DNA of 29,960 bases. Source: a virus. Shown here piece after piece: positions 1 to 9,051 of this stretch (the first letter of the stretch is position 1; each line of letters begins with the position of its first letter). A model generated the notes under the pieces. The model saw only the letters and a program-made list of their open reading frames with translations, ran no database searches and was not told where the DNA came from. The position numbers and the translations under genes are program-made. Location: IMG/VR virus record IMGVR_UViG_3300044799_000064, positions 1 through 29,960 of that record. The stretch is one strand, 5' to 3'.

Positions 1-127
1 AGGTAATTGGAGAGGTTGGGATCTTAAGATCTTCTATGGTTATCCTTATATTCATTATCAATCTACAACGACATTAGGAATTCAGAAGAGAACGACATCA
101 AAATATGTTGATGCAAACTGGCATCAT
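1..127. repeat. Terminal overlap, copy 1 (circular-contig joint)
   Basis: Bases 1-127 are identical to 29834-29960, so the ends of the window overlap by exactly 127 bases. An exact 127-base end overlap is what a de Bruijn assembler leaves on a circular contig when its last k-mer size is 127. The fibre gene reads in frame through the joint, which supports a continuous molecule of 29,833 unique bases. True short terminal repeats in the virion DNA are the less likely alternative; circular permutation from headful packaging would also give this map. Confidence 0.95.
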
Positions 128-2341
128 CTTGTAGTTACTTACAATGGAAATGGATTGTCAACTGGTATTATATTTTATATTGATGGCTCACCAGTTGCAA
201 TGACTACAAATCAAAATAGTAATGGAACTAATACCTGGATCAATACAATCAATTGTCAATTGGGTGGACATAATGCTATTTATTGTTACAAAGGATCTCT
301 TGATGAAGTTCTAATTTATAATAAAGTTCTGAGTGCTGCTGAAGTAACAACAAGATATAATAGTGGATCTGGAACTGAGACATTAGATTTTACTCAAGCA
401 TTATCAGAGAACTTAGGAACTGTTGAAGTAGTCTCACGACAAGTTGACTTTATTAGACAGTACAATGAGTCCCTTGGATTGGCTGATGCTTATTCTAGAC
501 AAATTGATTTCATTAGGTTATACTCTGAGACTCTAGGATTGTCAGACTCTTTTGCTAGAACTGTAGCATTTATTAGACTTATGACTGAGAATCTATCTTT
601 GTCTGATATTGAGAAGATTGATCTCTACAAACCATTACTTGAGAACTTAGCATTATCAGATGCTAGAAATCTTGATATCTATAAACCATTGTTAGAGACT
701 CTTCATCTGGTTAATGCAAGATCATATTCTATAGATAAGAAACTAACTGAGCTTCTATCCTTGTTGGATTCATTATCAAGACAAGTAGATTACAAGAGAA
801 CATTGCCAGAAGGAATAACTCTTACTGATGTAGAGAAAGAAGCATTCTCTAAGTCATTGAAAGAGACTATGACATTAACAAGTTCTCTCAAGAAAGATAT
901 TAGTAAGCAATTGAAGGAGACATTGCATCTAGTTGATGTCTATTCTAGGATAGTAACATACAAGAGAACATTCCCTGAGACATTACATCTTGTAGGTAAT
1001 CGTAAATACTTATTCACTAAATCACCATTAGAAGAAATTTTATTCCTTTATGGTAATAAGACTAAGATAGAATTTAGAAAGAAGATCTTGGAATCTTTGA
1101 TATTAACAAGTACAAGAAATCTAATTGAGACTAAGAAATTACTTGAGACCTTGACATTGACTTTGAATACTCCACCTTTCTATGATCCTCCAAATACTAT
1201 CAATGTTCAGGTCAATTTATATAGTGATGATTGTACAAGATATCCTACTTCAGTAGAATTGATTGATATAATTGAACAAGGAGCAGGAATGCAAAGTGGA
1301 ATGCGTTTTCAAAATATTCAAATTCCAAAGGGAGCAACTATTTTATCAGCTTATCTGAAAATTAAGTCTAATTATACACCAGATGAATGGTATCCTCCAT
1401 ATAATACTCTGATCAGAGGACAGAAATCACCTAATGCTTCAACTTTTGTTGCTTCAATAACAGATTATGATAATAGACCTAGAACTACTGCTGAAGCAAT
1501 TTGGTCTATTATGACTTGGAATTCTGGAGTATTGTATACTAGTTCTGATATTAAAACGATTGCTCAGGAGATAATAGATCAAAGTGCATGGATGAGTGGA
1601 AATTCAATGGCATTTTTCTGGTTTGGAGGTTCCAAACTTCTTGGTGGATATTCATTTGATTATCCTGGTTCTCCTCCTTCACCACCTCAACTTGAGATTA
1701 CTTATAAAGTTCCATCAGGATTTCTCAAAGTTGGAAAGAATCTAAAAGATACATTGAATTTAGTTGATTCCAAAACTTTAACTTCAATGAAGAAATTATC
1801 TCAGGTTCTTAGTTTCAGTGATAAACGAATATTTAGAGTTGATAAGAAACTCAAAGAGATCTTGACCCTTCTAGATCAGATTAATCGAAGCATAGTTTTC
1901 CTTAGATTTCTAACAGAAACTTTGAATCTAGATTCTCATCTTCAATTGGATACTTCCAAATCTCTATTGGAAACTTTATCTCTAATGGAAGAAAAACAAA
2001 TAGATTTTGTGAAGATGATTCTTGAAACTTTGACTCTAGAAGATAAATCAAGTAAGAATTTCTTCAAAGATCTCAAAGAACATCTCTTTGTAGTTGAAGA
2101 CTTCAAGAAGACAGTATACAAACTTCTGAAAGAGAATATGAGTTTCTCAGATACAGTTCAATTGATGGCATTCTTTATCATGTATGTCATAGGAGATATT
2201 TTACTTGGTTATCCTAAGATCTCAAGAAATATTATCAAATTGAGTTATTCTAAACTTCAGAGAAATACTATGTTACTAGCAAGAAGGATTCAAAGAATAA
2301 CTGCTAAGTTCTTGAAAAGAAGGAGAGTAAAGAAGATATGA
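1..2341 (+). CDS. LamG-domain tail fibre/adhesin, 3' part (starts at 29535 across the joint)
   Basis: This is the main part of an 879-residue protein that starts at ATG 29535 and crosses the contig joint; bases 2-4 are codon 101. Residues 1 to about 225 form a laminin-G/concanavalin-A-like domain (patterns such as WHHLVVTYNG and FYIDG), which usually binds glycans. About 14 repeats of 18-20 residues follow (residues 227-490, core E-[TNS]-L-x-L-x-D, then basic residues). Next comes a beta-sandwich of about 170 residues (MRFQNIQIPKGATILSAYLKI-like start; similar to DNRLRE/CBM-type modules), then about 8 more repeats and a basic C-terminus ending KFLKRRRVKKI. The layout fits a long fibre with two ligand-binding modules. 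TTG 155 is only the first start codon inside the linear window, not the true start. The stop overlaps ATG 2338 of the next gene. Confidence 0.85.
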   Translation, partial: GNWRGWDLKIFYGYPYIHYQSTTTLGIQKRTTSKYVDANWHHLVVTYNGNGLSTGIIFYIDGSPVAMTTNQNSNGTNTWINTINCQLGGHNAIYCYKGSLDEVLIYNKVLSAAEVTTRYNSGSGTETLDFTQALSENLGTVEVVSRQVDFIRQYNESLGLADAYSRQIDFIRLYSETLGLSDSFARTVAFIRLMTENLSLSDIEKIDLYKPLLENLALSDARNLDIYKPLLETLHLVNARSYSIDKKLTELLSLLDSLSRQVDYKRTLPEGITLTDVEKEAFSKSLKETMTLTSSLKKDISKQLKETLHLVDVYSRIVTYKRTFPETLHLVGNRKYLFTKSPLEEILFLYGNKTKIEFRKKILESLILTSTRNLIETKKLLETLTLTLNTPPFYDPPNTINVQVNLYSDDCTRYPTSVELIDIIEQGAGMQSGMRFQNIQIPKGATILSAYLKIKSNYTPDEWYPPYNTLIRGQKSPNASTFVASITDYDNRPRTTAEAIWSIMTWNSGVLYTSSDIKTIAQEIIDQSAWMSGNSMAFFWFGGSKLLGGYSFDYPGSPPSPPQLEITYKVPSGFLKVGKNLKDTLNLVDSKTLTSMKKLSQVLSFSDKRIFRVDKKLKEILTLLDQINRSIVFLRFLTETLNLDSHLQLDTSKSLLETLSLMEEKQIDFVKMILETLTLEDKSSKNFFKDLKEHLFVVEDFKKTVYKLLKENMSFSDTVQLMAFFIMYVIGDILLGYPKISRNIIKLSYSKLQRNTMLLARRIQRITAKFLKRRRVKKI

Positions 2342-3021
2342 GAATTCGAGTATCTGATCTAACTGAGATTCTCAATTGCCAGGAAAGAGCAAAGATTCTA
2401 TGTCTCAAGAAAGCAATCCCTGCTCAAGGTACTTCCAAGTATCGAGAGAAAGGGAAAGAAATGCATTCTGAACTAGTAAGAAAATCAACAACCTTTGATC
2501 GGGAACTTCTTATCTATCATCTTGGATTATCAAATTCTATCTTTGAAAGAATTCTTGGAGAACATGTAATTGCTGGAAGACCTGATGATCTAGAGATAAT
2601 CTATGAATATGGACCTGATGGAAAGGTTCAAAGTAAGAAAGTCTCTTTAATTGAGATTAAGACTACATCTAAGAATCGTCCATATCTCTTTGAACGAGAA
2701 AAGGCTAAGTTCCAATTACAACTTTATATTTGGATTATGGAACCTTATCTGACTAAACTTGGATATGTTCTATACTATAAACATAAAGTAAAGTGGTATT
2801 CTCAGAATACATTCCATTCTTCTATGGATAATGGTTTCATGATGGAAGATGAGGTTTCTTCTTTAGATGATATGGAGAACTTCTTATCATGTATCTTTGA
2901 ATCATGGAATGGATTGAGAGCAATCAAATATCCTCAACCAGAGTCTCTTAGAAAGAAAATATGTGCCAGATGTCCTAAGGAGGTCAAGGAGAAATGTCTA
3001 TTCCACAAGGGATTCCAGTAG
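2338..3021 (+). CDS. Cas4/RecB-like PD-(D/E)XK nuclease with probable Fe-S cluster
   Basis: This 227-residue protein has the ordered motifs of the Cas4/RecB exonuclease family: H43 (KEMHSEL), D83 in GRPDD, E106-x-K108 in LIEIKTT, and a QLQLYIW helix like the family's QxxxY motif. C14 near the N-terminus plus C209, C212 and C220 near the C-terminus match the four cysteines that hold a 4Fe-4S cluster in Cas4 and AddB. Such enzymes resect DNA ends. The gene lies directly before the terminase, overlapping it by 28 bases, so a role in end processing, recombination or packaging is likely. There is no CRISPR array or cas1/cas2 here, so it is a stand-alone viral version. The start overlaps the fibre stop (ATGA), with an AAGGAGAG-type site upstream. 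Confidence 0.85.
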   Translation: MRIRVSDLTEILNCQERAKILCLKKAIPAQGTSKYREKGKEMHSELVRKSTTFDRELLIYHLGLSNSIFERILGEHVIAGRPDDLEIIYEYGPDGKVQSKKVSLIEIKTTSKNRPYLFEREKAKFQLQLYIWIMEPYLTKLGYVLYYKHKVKWYSQNTFHSSMDNGFMMEDEVSSLDDMENFLSCIFESWNGLRAIKYPQPESLRKKICARCPKEVKEKCLFHKGFQ

Positions 3022-4319
3022 ATCTCATTGACTATTATAGATTCTTGACCACCTATAATCCTCCTACTCCTCTTGAGATCTTTCTGAAAGACATGGAAAA
3101 CTTAGATATTAAACATATTCTTTTATGTACAGGTAATAATTGTGGAAAGACTCTCTCTGTAGCAGTTCTTGTAATGTGGTTTCTTAAAGAACTTCCTAAG
3201 AAGATTGGAAGACCTATATCTGTTCTTGTTGTAACTGCTCAATCAAAGAAACTATTAGATTATCTTAGACAATTTGGAAGAGAACATCAGGAACTAGTAT
3301 CTGATCTTGAGCATTCTGGTCCTATCTTTGATCTAGCTGAAAGAGGATTCTCTTTCAAAGATGGAAGTGAATGTAAGATACGAGTTGCTACTTCCAAACA
3401 AGTTTCTGGAGAGAAAGCAGACCTTGTTATTATTGATGAGGCTGGATTGGTCAAAGATTGGATTGTAAAGAACTGTTGGAATAATCTCAATGGAAAAGGA
3501 ATAGATAGAGTTGTTCTAATCAGTACTCCTGCTAGAAATAGTCTTTTCAATGAATATTATAGTAATGCTTCTTCCAGACTATGGAAGGTATATCACTGGA
3601 CCCAATTTGATTGTCCTTGGAATAAAGCAAAGATTGAGGCTCAGAGATTGAATCAAGGTGAGAATTCTCCTGAATGGCAAATATCAGTCTTAGGAGAGAT
3701 TCCTAATATTTTGACAGAATTCATCTTTAGAGAAGAAATTAAACGATGTATTAAGATAGGTCCTGCATTTCAAGAAGGTGGCGAGACTATCGCTGGTTTA
3801 GATCTATCTGAAGGTGCTAGGGATAAGATTGCTTTAGTGATCTTAGAGAAGATTCAGAAGAAGAGAAAGATTCTTTATGCAAAAGAATATAATGGAGACA
3901 TTCAGAAAAATATTGATGAGATCAATAGAACTTTGGCTGACTTCAAAGTAACAATAGTAAATGTTGATTCCCAACCTCCAAAGGTTTGTCTCTATGTCCA
4001 AGAGACTTTGATTACTCCTTATAAGATAATTAGTCCAGAAGAATTCCACTTGAAAGGAAGATTGGTCCAGAATCTTAGGAGATTAATGAATTCAGGGAAC
4101 TTTGAGATTCCTGAACAACATGAAGATCTAATATCAGAATTCAAAGATTATCATCCAGAGAAATGTCATAGAGTAGATCTATGTGATGCTACTATGTTAG
4201 CAGCATTTGAAAAGAATAATGAAGTTACAGGAACAATCTTCATTAAGATTCCAAAAGAAGAAGAGAAGGTCTTCTTAACTAGAAGAGATAAAATATTACA
4301 TGAATTAGGAGAGATATAA
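2994..4319 (+). CDS. Terminase large subunit (packaging ATPase-nuclease)
   Basis: At 441 residues this is a normal-sized large terminase. The ATPase domain has a Walker A-type loop G47-N-N-C-G-K52-T and Walker B DLVIID148-E149. The C-terminal RNase H-like nuclease shows the expected acidic residues: D270 in AGLDLSEGA, D325 in VNVDSQ and D398 in DLCDATMLA. It cuts and pumps viral DNA into the prohead through the portal. A strong AAGGAGGTCAAGGAG site lies before ATG 2994, inside the end of the Cas4-like gene. No small terminase was recognised; one of the unknown small genes could supply it. The portal is 9 kb away, separated by the glycosyltransferase and minus-strand blocks, which is unusual. 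Confidence 0.93.
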   Translation: MSIPQGIPVDLIDYYRFLTTYNPPTPLEIFLKDMENLDIKHILLCTGNNCGKTLSVAVLVMWFLKELPKKIGRPISVLVVTAQSKKLLDYLRQFGREHQELVSDLEHSGPIFDLAERGFSFKDGSECKIRVATSKQVSGEKADLVIIDEAGLVKDWIVKNCWNNLNGKGIDRVVLISTPARNSLFNEYYSNASSRLWKVYHWTQFDCPWNKAKIEAQRLNQGENSPEWQISVLGEIPNILTEFIFREEIKRCIKIGPAFQEGGETIAGLDLSEGARDKIALVILEKIQKKRKILYAKEYNGDIQKNIDEINRTLADFKVTIVNVDSQPPKVCLYVQETLITPYKIISPEEFHLKGRLVQNLRRLMNSGNFEIPEQHEDLISEFKDYHPEKCHRVDLCDATMLAAFEKNNEVTGTIFIKIPKEEEKVFLTRRDKILHELGEI

Positions 4320-4320
4320 A

Positions 4321-4542
4321 ATGAAAGCATTCAAATCTGAAAAGGAATTCTCACAAATCTTCCAGGATCTTAGAAAGAAGTTTAAGATAATAGGAATAGA
4401 TGGAGAGACAATTAAACAGAATGGTAAAGAATATCTCCAGGTCTATATCCATAAAGATGCTGATAAGAAGAGTCTTCCTACAGAAATCAATGGGATTAAA
4501 TTAAAGTTCATAGTGTTAAAAGATATACCTTCTGCTTTATAG
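4321..4542 (+). CDS. Small domain partnered with the trypsin-like protease
   Basis: This 73-residue protein starts two bases after the terminase stop, behind a GGAGAG site. The pattern FKIIGID, then a short loop, YLQVYIHKDADKKSLP, EINGIKLKFIVL resembles the small alpha/beta domain found at the N-terminus of many bacterial and phage trypsin-like proteases (general form GVGIG...AIVVFV.KK.P...IP..I.G.PTDV). Here it is a separate gene just before the protease at 4554, so it is probably the split-off N-terminal domain, perhaps a chaperone, propeptide or inhibitor. That link rests on pattern memory and gene order; no direct function can be read. Confidence 0.6.
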   Translation: MKAFKSEKEFSQIFQDLRKKFKIIGIDGETIKQNGKEYLQVYIHKDADKKSLPTEINGIKLKFIVLKDIPSAL

Positions 4543-4553
4543 GAGATCTATTC

Positions 4554-5297
4554 TTGTCACGAAAGCGAAGGAATATCAAGATCAAAGTTCTCAGTCCTAG
4601 AGATAGATTTAGACCCCTTGTTGCTGGTATCTCTGGAACTCATTACCAATCAACTGCTTGTACGATCTCTGCATTCTTTAGAAAAGATGATAAGATTTTA
4701 ATAGCATCAAATATGCATTGCTTCGGAAGAGAGAATAATGCTCAGAAAGGAGATCCTATATTGCAACCAAGTCCTTATGATTTAGGAACTCTTGATGATA
4801 AGATTGGAACTTTTCTATTTGGAGTGGAACTTAATTTTATATCATTTAAATGTCCATATAGAAACTTCTTCCTGAGAAAGATTTGGAGACCCAAGGAATT
4901 ATATAACTTAGTTGACATCTCATTTGCAGAATTGACAATAGACTTTCTTCCCGAAGTGTTGAATCTTGGAACAATAAAGGGAAAGAGAGAAATCTCAGTT
5001 GGAGAAATAGTTAGAAAATGTGGTAGAACATCAGAAGTTACAACTGGAGAAGTTATCTCAACATCATGGAGTGGACAAGTTCAATATTCAAGAGGAATGG
5101 GTCTATTCACAGATTGTATCTTAATTCAAGGGAATAAGTTCTCTCAACCTGGAGATTCAGGAAGTCCTATTTTAGATGAAGATAATAACCTTATTGGAGT
5201 TCTCTTTGCTGGTTCTGATAACTATACCATAGTCTGTAAGATAGGAAACATAGAGAGAATAGCAGGAGTAACTTTAATAACAGGAGTTGTTTCTTAA
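4554..5297 (+). CDS. Trypsin-like serine protease (PA clan, S1-like)
   Basis: The 247-residue protein has a complete chymotrypsin-fold triad: H55 in ASNMHCFG, D121 in LVDISFAEL and S202 in QPGDSGSPIL. The stretch RPLVAGISG, ACTISAFF, ASNMHC, GDPILQP and DDKIGTF follows the layout of the phage/bacterial family written RPA.GGVS, GTLG, SNNHV, GDPILQPG, D.IG. There is no signal peptide; the N-terminus is basic (SRKRRNIKIK), so it probably acts in the cell or in the virion. The start is TTG with an AGGAGAT site seven bases upstream. It follows its likely partner at 4321 and precedes the glycosyltransferases. A second, unrelated protease at 26192 handles head maturation, so this one probably has another target. 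Confidence 0.88.
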   Translation: MSRKRRNIKIKVLSPRDRFRPLVAGISGTHYQSTACTISAFFRKDDKILIASNMHCFGRENNAQKGDPILQPSPYDLGTLDDKIGTFLFGVELNFISFKCPYRNFFLRKIWRPKELYNLVDISFAELTIDFLPEVLNLGTIKGKREISVGEIVRKCGRTSEVTTGEVISTSWSGQVQYSRGMGLFTDCILIQGNKFSQPGDSGSPILDEDNNLIGVLFAGSDNYTIVCKIGNIERIAGVTLITGVVS

Positions 5298-7274
5298 ATG
5301 CGAATTCTACTGCATTCTCCATTACATCCAAGTTACTGGATTTATCTAATGGAATGCATGCCAGAACATGAATGGTTCATAGAACCTAATGATGATTTTG
5401 AGGAAGGACAAACTCCAAGAAATCATATCAAGTATACTGTGGTTCCAAAAGATACAAAGATGAAATTTGATGCACAGATAATTCCTATCTGGTATCTAGA
5501 TAAGTTATATCAAATTCTTGAAGACTTTCCTATTCCTCCTGTCTTCCTCGATATTGCTGGATATCCTCTTCCCAAACTTGAAGTTAAATATCCTCTAATC
5601 TCTGGAACCACTTATCATTCAAATAATCAATATTCTAATATTCGATATTCCTATGTTCCTCCAAGTAAGATATTATGGGATAAAGAATGGATAGGAGATA
5701 TTGATTCTGTTCTTATTCCTGCTCAAAGATATCTTGATCCTGAATATAGTCATTCCAAGATGGCTCAGATTATTCCAATTCTAAAAGAAGCAGGTATTAA
5801 CATGGATATTGTAACAGGAAAGAGGATAATGCCTTTCAATGAATGGCAAGATAAATTTATCCATAATCGAGTACTCTTGGATTGTTCTCAGAAATATGCA
5901 TCTTTCATAGTTGAAGAAGCAATGATGATTGGTATGCCTATTGTCTGTTTGGATCAATATGAATCTTCTATTATGATTAGAGACAAGATTGATGGATTTA
6001 CAAAATGGACTGATAGTGAATTAATAGATCTGTTAAGACGATTCATAACAAATAAAGAATTCGCTGATGAATGGTCTTTGAAGTCAAAAGCACGAGGGAA
6101 AGAGATCTTAGATCCTGAAATGACAAGAAGAATTTTTAATCAAGCAATTTCTGATTCAATACAGTTATTCAATTCATCCAAAGATCCTTTCAAGAGGGAA
6201 ACAGAACATCCAACTGATCTAACCTTTATCTTCTGGGAATTGAAGAATAGAGAGAAGAATCTGGATTGGGGTTATCCTGTACGAGGATATCCAAGATCAG
6301 ATTATCTAATATCTGCTTTCAATAGATTAGGATTGAATATTCAGCCAATTGAATTCTGTGATTATGCCTCCGTTAAATTGGAACCTCAAATGGATAAACC
6401 ATTTCCATATAGAACCTTAGGTGCAAATATTAAATCAGATCATGTTCTCTTAGAATGGGATGGAATAACAGCAAAGAGAGATTATCCCAGTATCTTTGAC
6501 TGGAATAAGAAATTGTACATTATTCCACATCATGAAGGTAGAGTGGCTGGATATTATGCTACTCCAGAAGATGAAAGGATAATGAGAGCAAAGATTACCA
6601 AATATAGTACTAAAGTAATCTTTGAATTACAAACTCTTAGGAATCTTTGGAAAGAGTTTGAATGTGATAAATTTGTATTACTCTATCCTCCTGTTAGAAC
6701 AGGAATAAAGATTGATAAGAATAAGGCAAGAGAGATTCTTGGGATCAAAACAAAGTATGTCCTTATTGCCTGGGGAGAATATACTTCAGGAAAACATTAT
6801 GGTGATATCTTATTATGGCTCAAAGAATGGGGAGATACTTCTCTATTATTCTGTGGTTCTGGAGAACGTACTGAGAAGAAACATTTACAAGATAAAGTAA
6901 TAGAACTTGGATTACAAGATAGAGTATTTTTCTCTGAACATGGAATTTCAGATGAGGATGCTGATCTATGGTTCTCTGCAAGTGATCTTTGTTCTTGTCC
7001 AAGAACCTATTTTGGTACAGCAACTCCTGTCTATGTAATAGGACAAGGAAAGGTTATTGTTCTTCCTAAGAATACTTCATGGTTTGAAACTGGTAGTTAT
7101 GAAGAATTAGAGAAGATATCAGGAGTAGTTGTGTCTGAGAATGTTAAAAGAACAACAAGGATCTTGCTTATAGATGAAAGAAAGAGAAAGGATTTAGAGA
7201 AGAAATCTATTAAATATGCAAATGAACATTCATTTGATAATTATGCTAGAGAAATTAAGAAGCTGATGAAATGA
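5298..7274 (+). CDS. Tandem GT-B glycosyltransferase (two-domain)
   Basis: This 658-residue protein looks like two glycosyltransferase units in one chain. Residues 1 to about 300 (starting RILLHSPLHPS; later EEAMMIGMPIVC and a DGF motif) match the product of the gene at 8128 and resemble the donor-binding half of GT4-type enzymes. Residues about 310-658 form a second GT-B-like unit with LLFCGSGERTEKK, LQDRVFFSEHG, and a DLWFSASDLCSCPRTYFGTATPVYVIGQGK stretch typical of a sugar-nucleotide site. It probably adds sugars to virion or host-surface glycans or proteins. The donor and acceptor cannot be told. No membrane segment is obvious, so it is likely cytosolic. It starts directly after the protease stop with AGGAG upstream and overlaps the next gene by ATGA. 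Confidence 0.75.
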   Translation: MRILLHSPLHPSYWIYLMECMPEHEWFIEPNDDFEEGQTPRNHIKYTVVPKDTKMKFDAQIIPIWYLDKLYQILEDFPIPPVFLDIAGYPLPKLEVKYPLISGTTYHSNNQYSNIRYSYVPPSKILWDKEWIGDIDSVLIPAQRYLDPEYSHSKMAQIIPILKEAGINMDIVTGKRIMPFNEWQDKFIHNRVLLDCSQKYASFIVEEAMMIGMPIVCLDQYESSIMIRDKIDGFTKWTDSELIDLLRRFITNKEFADEWSLKSKARGKEILDPEMTRRIFNQAISDSIQLFNSSKDPFKRETEHPTDLTFIFWELKNREKNLDWGYPVRGYPRSDYLISAFNRLGLNIQPIEFCDYASVKLEPQMDKPFPYRTLGANIKSDHVLLEWDGITAKRDYPSIFDWNKKLYIIPHHEGRVAGYYATPEDERIMRAKITKYSTKVIFELQTLRNLWKEFECDKFVLLYPPVRTGIKIDKNKAREILGIKTKYVLIAWGEYTSGKHYGDILLWLKEWGDTSLLFCGSGERTEKKHLQDKVIELGLQDRVFFSEHGISDEDADLWFSASDLCSCPRTYFGTATPVYVIGQGKVIVLPKNTSWFETGSYEELEKISGVVVSENVKRTTRILLIDERKRKDLEKKSIKYANEHSFDNYAREIKKLMK

Positions 7275-8131
7275 AGATAACTTATATCAGTCATGGAACT
7301 CATTGGGAAGCATCCATAGAACCTGTCTTAGAGACATTGAAAGAAAGAGGACATGAGATAATTAGATGTGAACCCAAGATTAGAAATATAGAAGTAATTC
7401 CTAATGATATTGACATTGTCCTTCTTACTTCCAATGAGGATACTCCTGTGATTTGGAAGCAAACAAAACAGTTCTTTATCCCTCATGGTATAGGTGATGA
7501 AAGATGGAATCCAATAATGGATAATTATGACAAAATTCTATTAGCAGGAAAGAAACCCTGGTATTCTGATTCTAAGAATTCGAAGATTGTTGGATGGGCT
7601 AAATCTGATGTTTTATTTAATCCCAAGAAAGACAAAGAAGATTATGTTAAGAATCTGATGAGCAATCTTCCATATGATCAATCTGTTTTGTGCATCCCTT
7701 ATCCAGATGATATTGGTCCCAAACTCCATTTCTTAGTAGATTATTTCAATTCAAGAAAGATTAATGTTATTGCTTCCTATCCAGATTATTATCTTGAAGC
7801 CAAACAATATTTCAAGAACTATAATCATGTCATTATTTCAAAGATTTCAAATCTTTATTACTTTGTTCCTTATATTAAAATTTTAGTCTGTTCAGGTTTT
7901 ACATCTGTTGGAAGAGAGTTCTATATTACTCAGATACCAACAATGCACATTGGAAAAGGATTTGAAGAGAGTATCAATCTATCCAGTCCTGAGAAACAAT
8001 TTGATTCAATATTCTCTAAGATATGGGAAGATCCTAAATTGTATCTACAACCAGAATCTATAACAAAGCAATTTATTGAGATCAATGATGGTAAAACAGT
8101 AGAACGAATCATAAGGGAGATAGAACCATGA
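7271..8131 (+). CDS. Glycosyltransferase or glycerophosphotransferase-like protein (GT-B fold)
   Basis: The 286-residue protein opens with MKITYISHGTHW and has FFIPHGIGDERWN followed by DKILLAGKKPW. This resembles the HG-x-G region of GT-B enzymes of the CDP-glycerol glycerophosphotransferase and UDP-GlcNAc 2-epimerase type. Later, VCSGFTSVGREFYITQIPTMHIG matches the C-terminal donor-binding part, where a glycine/serine loop and a conserved acid usually sit. It overlaps both neighbours by four bases, so it is translationally coupled to the two glycosyltransferases around it and probably acts in the same pathway. The exact donor is unknown. Confidence 0.6.
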   Translation: MKITYISHGTHWEASIEPVLETLKERGHEIIRCEPKIRNIEVIPNDIDIVLLTSNEDTPVIWKQTKQFFIPHGIGDERWNPIMDNYDKILLAGKKPWYSDSKNSKIVGWAKSDVLFNPKKDKEDYVKNLMSNLPYDQSVLCIPYPDDIGPKLHFLVDYFNSRKINVIASYPDYYLEAKQYFKNYNHVIISKISNLYYFVPYIKILVCSGFTSVGREFYITQIPTMHIGKGFEESINLSSPEKQFDSIFSKIWEDPKLYLQPESITKQFIEINDGKTVERIIREIEP

Positions 8132-9051
8132 CTGAAAGATTACGAATATTAATCCATGGACCTATTCATCCTTCATGGTATTATGTTTGTGATAAGTTTC
8201 CAAAATATGATTGGACAATTTCTTATCCTCCTAGTCTAGATCCATGCACTGTTCCTTTTCCTGAAGAACTTTCTAAATTCAATGTATTAACTGATGAGGA
8301 AGTTCTGAAAGAAGATTATGATGTTCAGATTATCGTTCAACATTTAGCTGAAGAAAAGATGGATGATATCCTTGCTAAATTTAATTATCCTATTGTTTGG
8401 GTAACTTATTGGCATGTTCATACTTTCGCTATTGATAAGAAGTACTATCCTCTAATCTACACCTGCAAGACCTCATATCCAGTGAACTATCCAGGAAAGA
8501 AATACTTTACATATTTTATGCCCACAAAACATTTTTGGAAGAAAGATTGGATAGGAGATAAGAAAGTTGTTTTCATTCCATCACAGCAATATTCTCATTC
8601 ATTCTATACAACTGATATTTTACATGTTCTTCAAAAGAATAAAATCCCTATTATCTGTCCAGATACAAATAGACAGACATCTTTTGAGGAATGGAAAGAT
8701 CTTTTTGTTCATTCTAGAGTCTTCTTAGAAACACATCCTAAGAATTCATCTACTGCTTTGACAGAAGCAATGAATATAGGAATGCCAGTAATAGTTAGAA
8801 AAATAAATGATATGGGAGAAATTATAAGAAATGGTGTTGATGGATTCTCATTTGATGGTGAGATGGAACTTCCTAAATTAATACAACCATTTCTAGAAGA
8901 TCAGAACTTTGCTAGATCATTTGGTGAAAAAGCCAAGACACGAATAAATCAGGTATCATCAATAATAAATGAGATCAATGTCTTCAATCAAGCATTCCAA
9001 GATGCTTTGATCTTAGGAAAACAAAAAGGAAAAATAACGAATATTATCTAA
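8128..9051 (+). CDS. GT-B glycosyltransferase, paralogue of the N-terminal half of the gene at 5298
   Basis: The 307-residue protein is clearly related to residues 1-300 of the 5298 product. Both begin R-I-L-[LI]-H-[SG]-P-[LI]-H-P-S, both have KKDWIGD or DKEWIGD, an FxEWxDxFxHxRVxL block, and TEAMNIGMPVIV or EEAMMIGMPIVC followed by DGF. The duplication is therefore ancient but unmistakable. This copy has no second GT unit. It is probably another sugar transferase of the surface-glycan cassette. ATG overlaps the previous stop. Its own stop at 9049-9051 overlaps the stop of the convergent minus-strand gene (shared CTAA), so plus and minus operons meet with no spacer. Confidence 0.72.
   Translation: MTERLRILIHGPIHPSWYYVCDKFPKYDWTISYPPSLDPCTVPFPEELSKFNVLTDEEVLKEDYDVQIIVQHLAEEKMDDILAKFNYPIVWVTYWHVHTFAIDKKYYPLIYTCKTSYPVNYPGKKYFTYFMPTKHFWKKDWIGDKKVVFIPSQQYSHSFYTTDILHVLQKNKIPIICPDTNRQTSFEEWKDLFVHSRVFLETHPKNSSTALTEAMNIGMPVIVRKINDMGEIIRNGVDGFSFDGEMELPKLIQPFLEDQNFARSFGEKAKTRINQVSSIINEINVFNQAFQDALILGKQKGKITNII

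Noticed and set aside
2338-3021. Cas4-like gene as evidence of a CRISPR system
   Set aside because: No cas1, cas2 or array is present; stand-alone Cas4-like nucleases are common in viruses.
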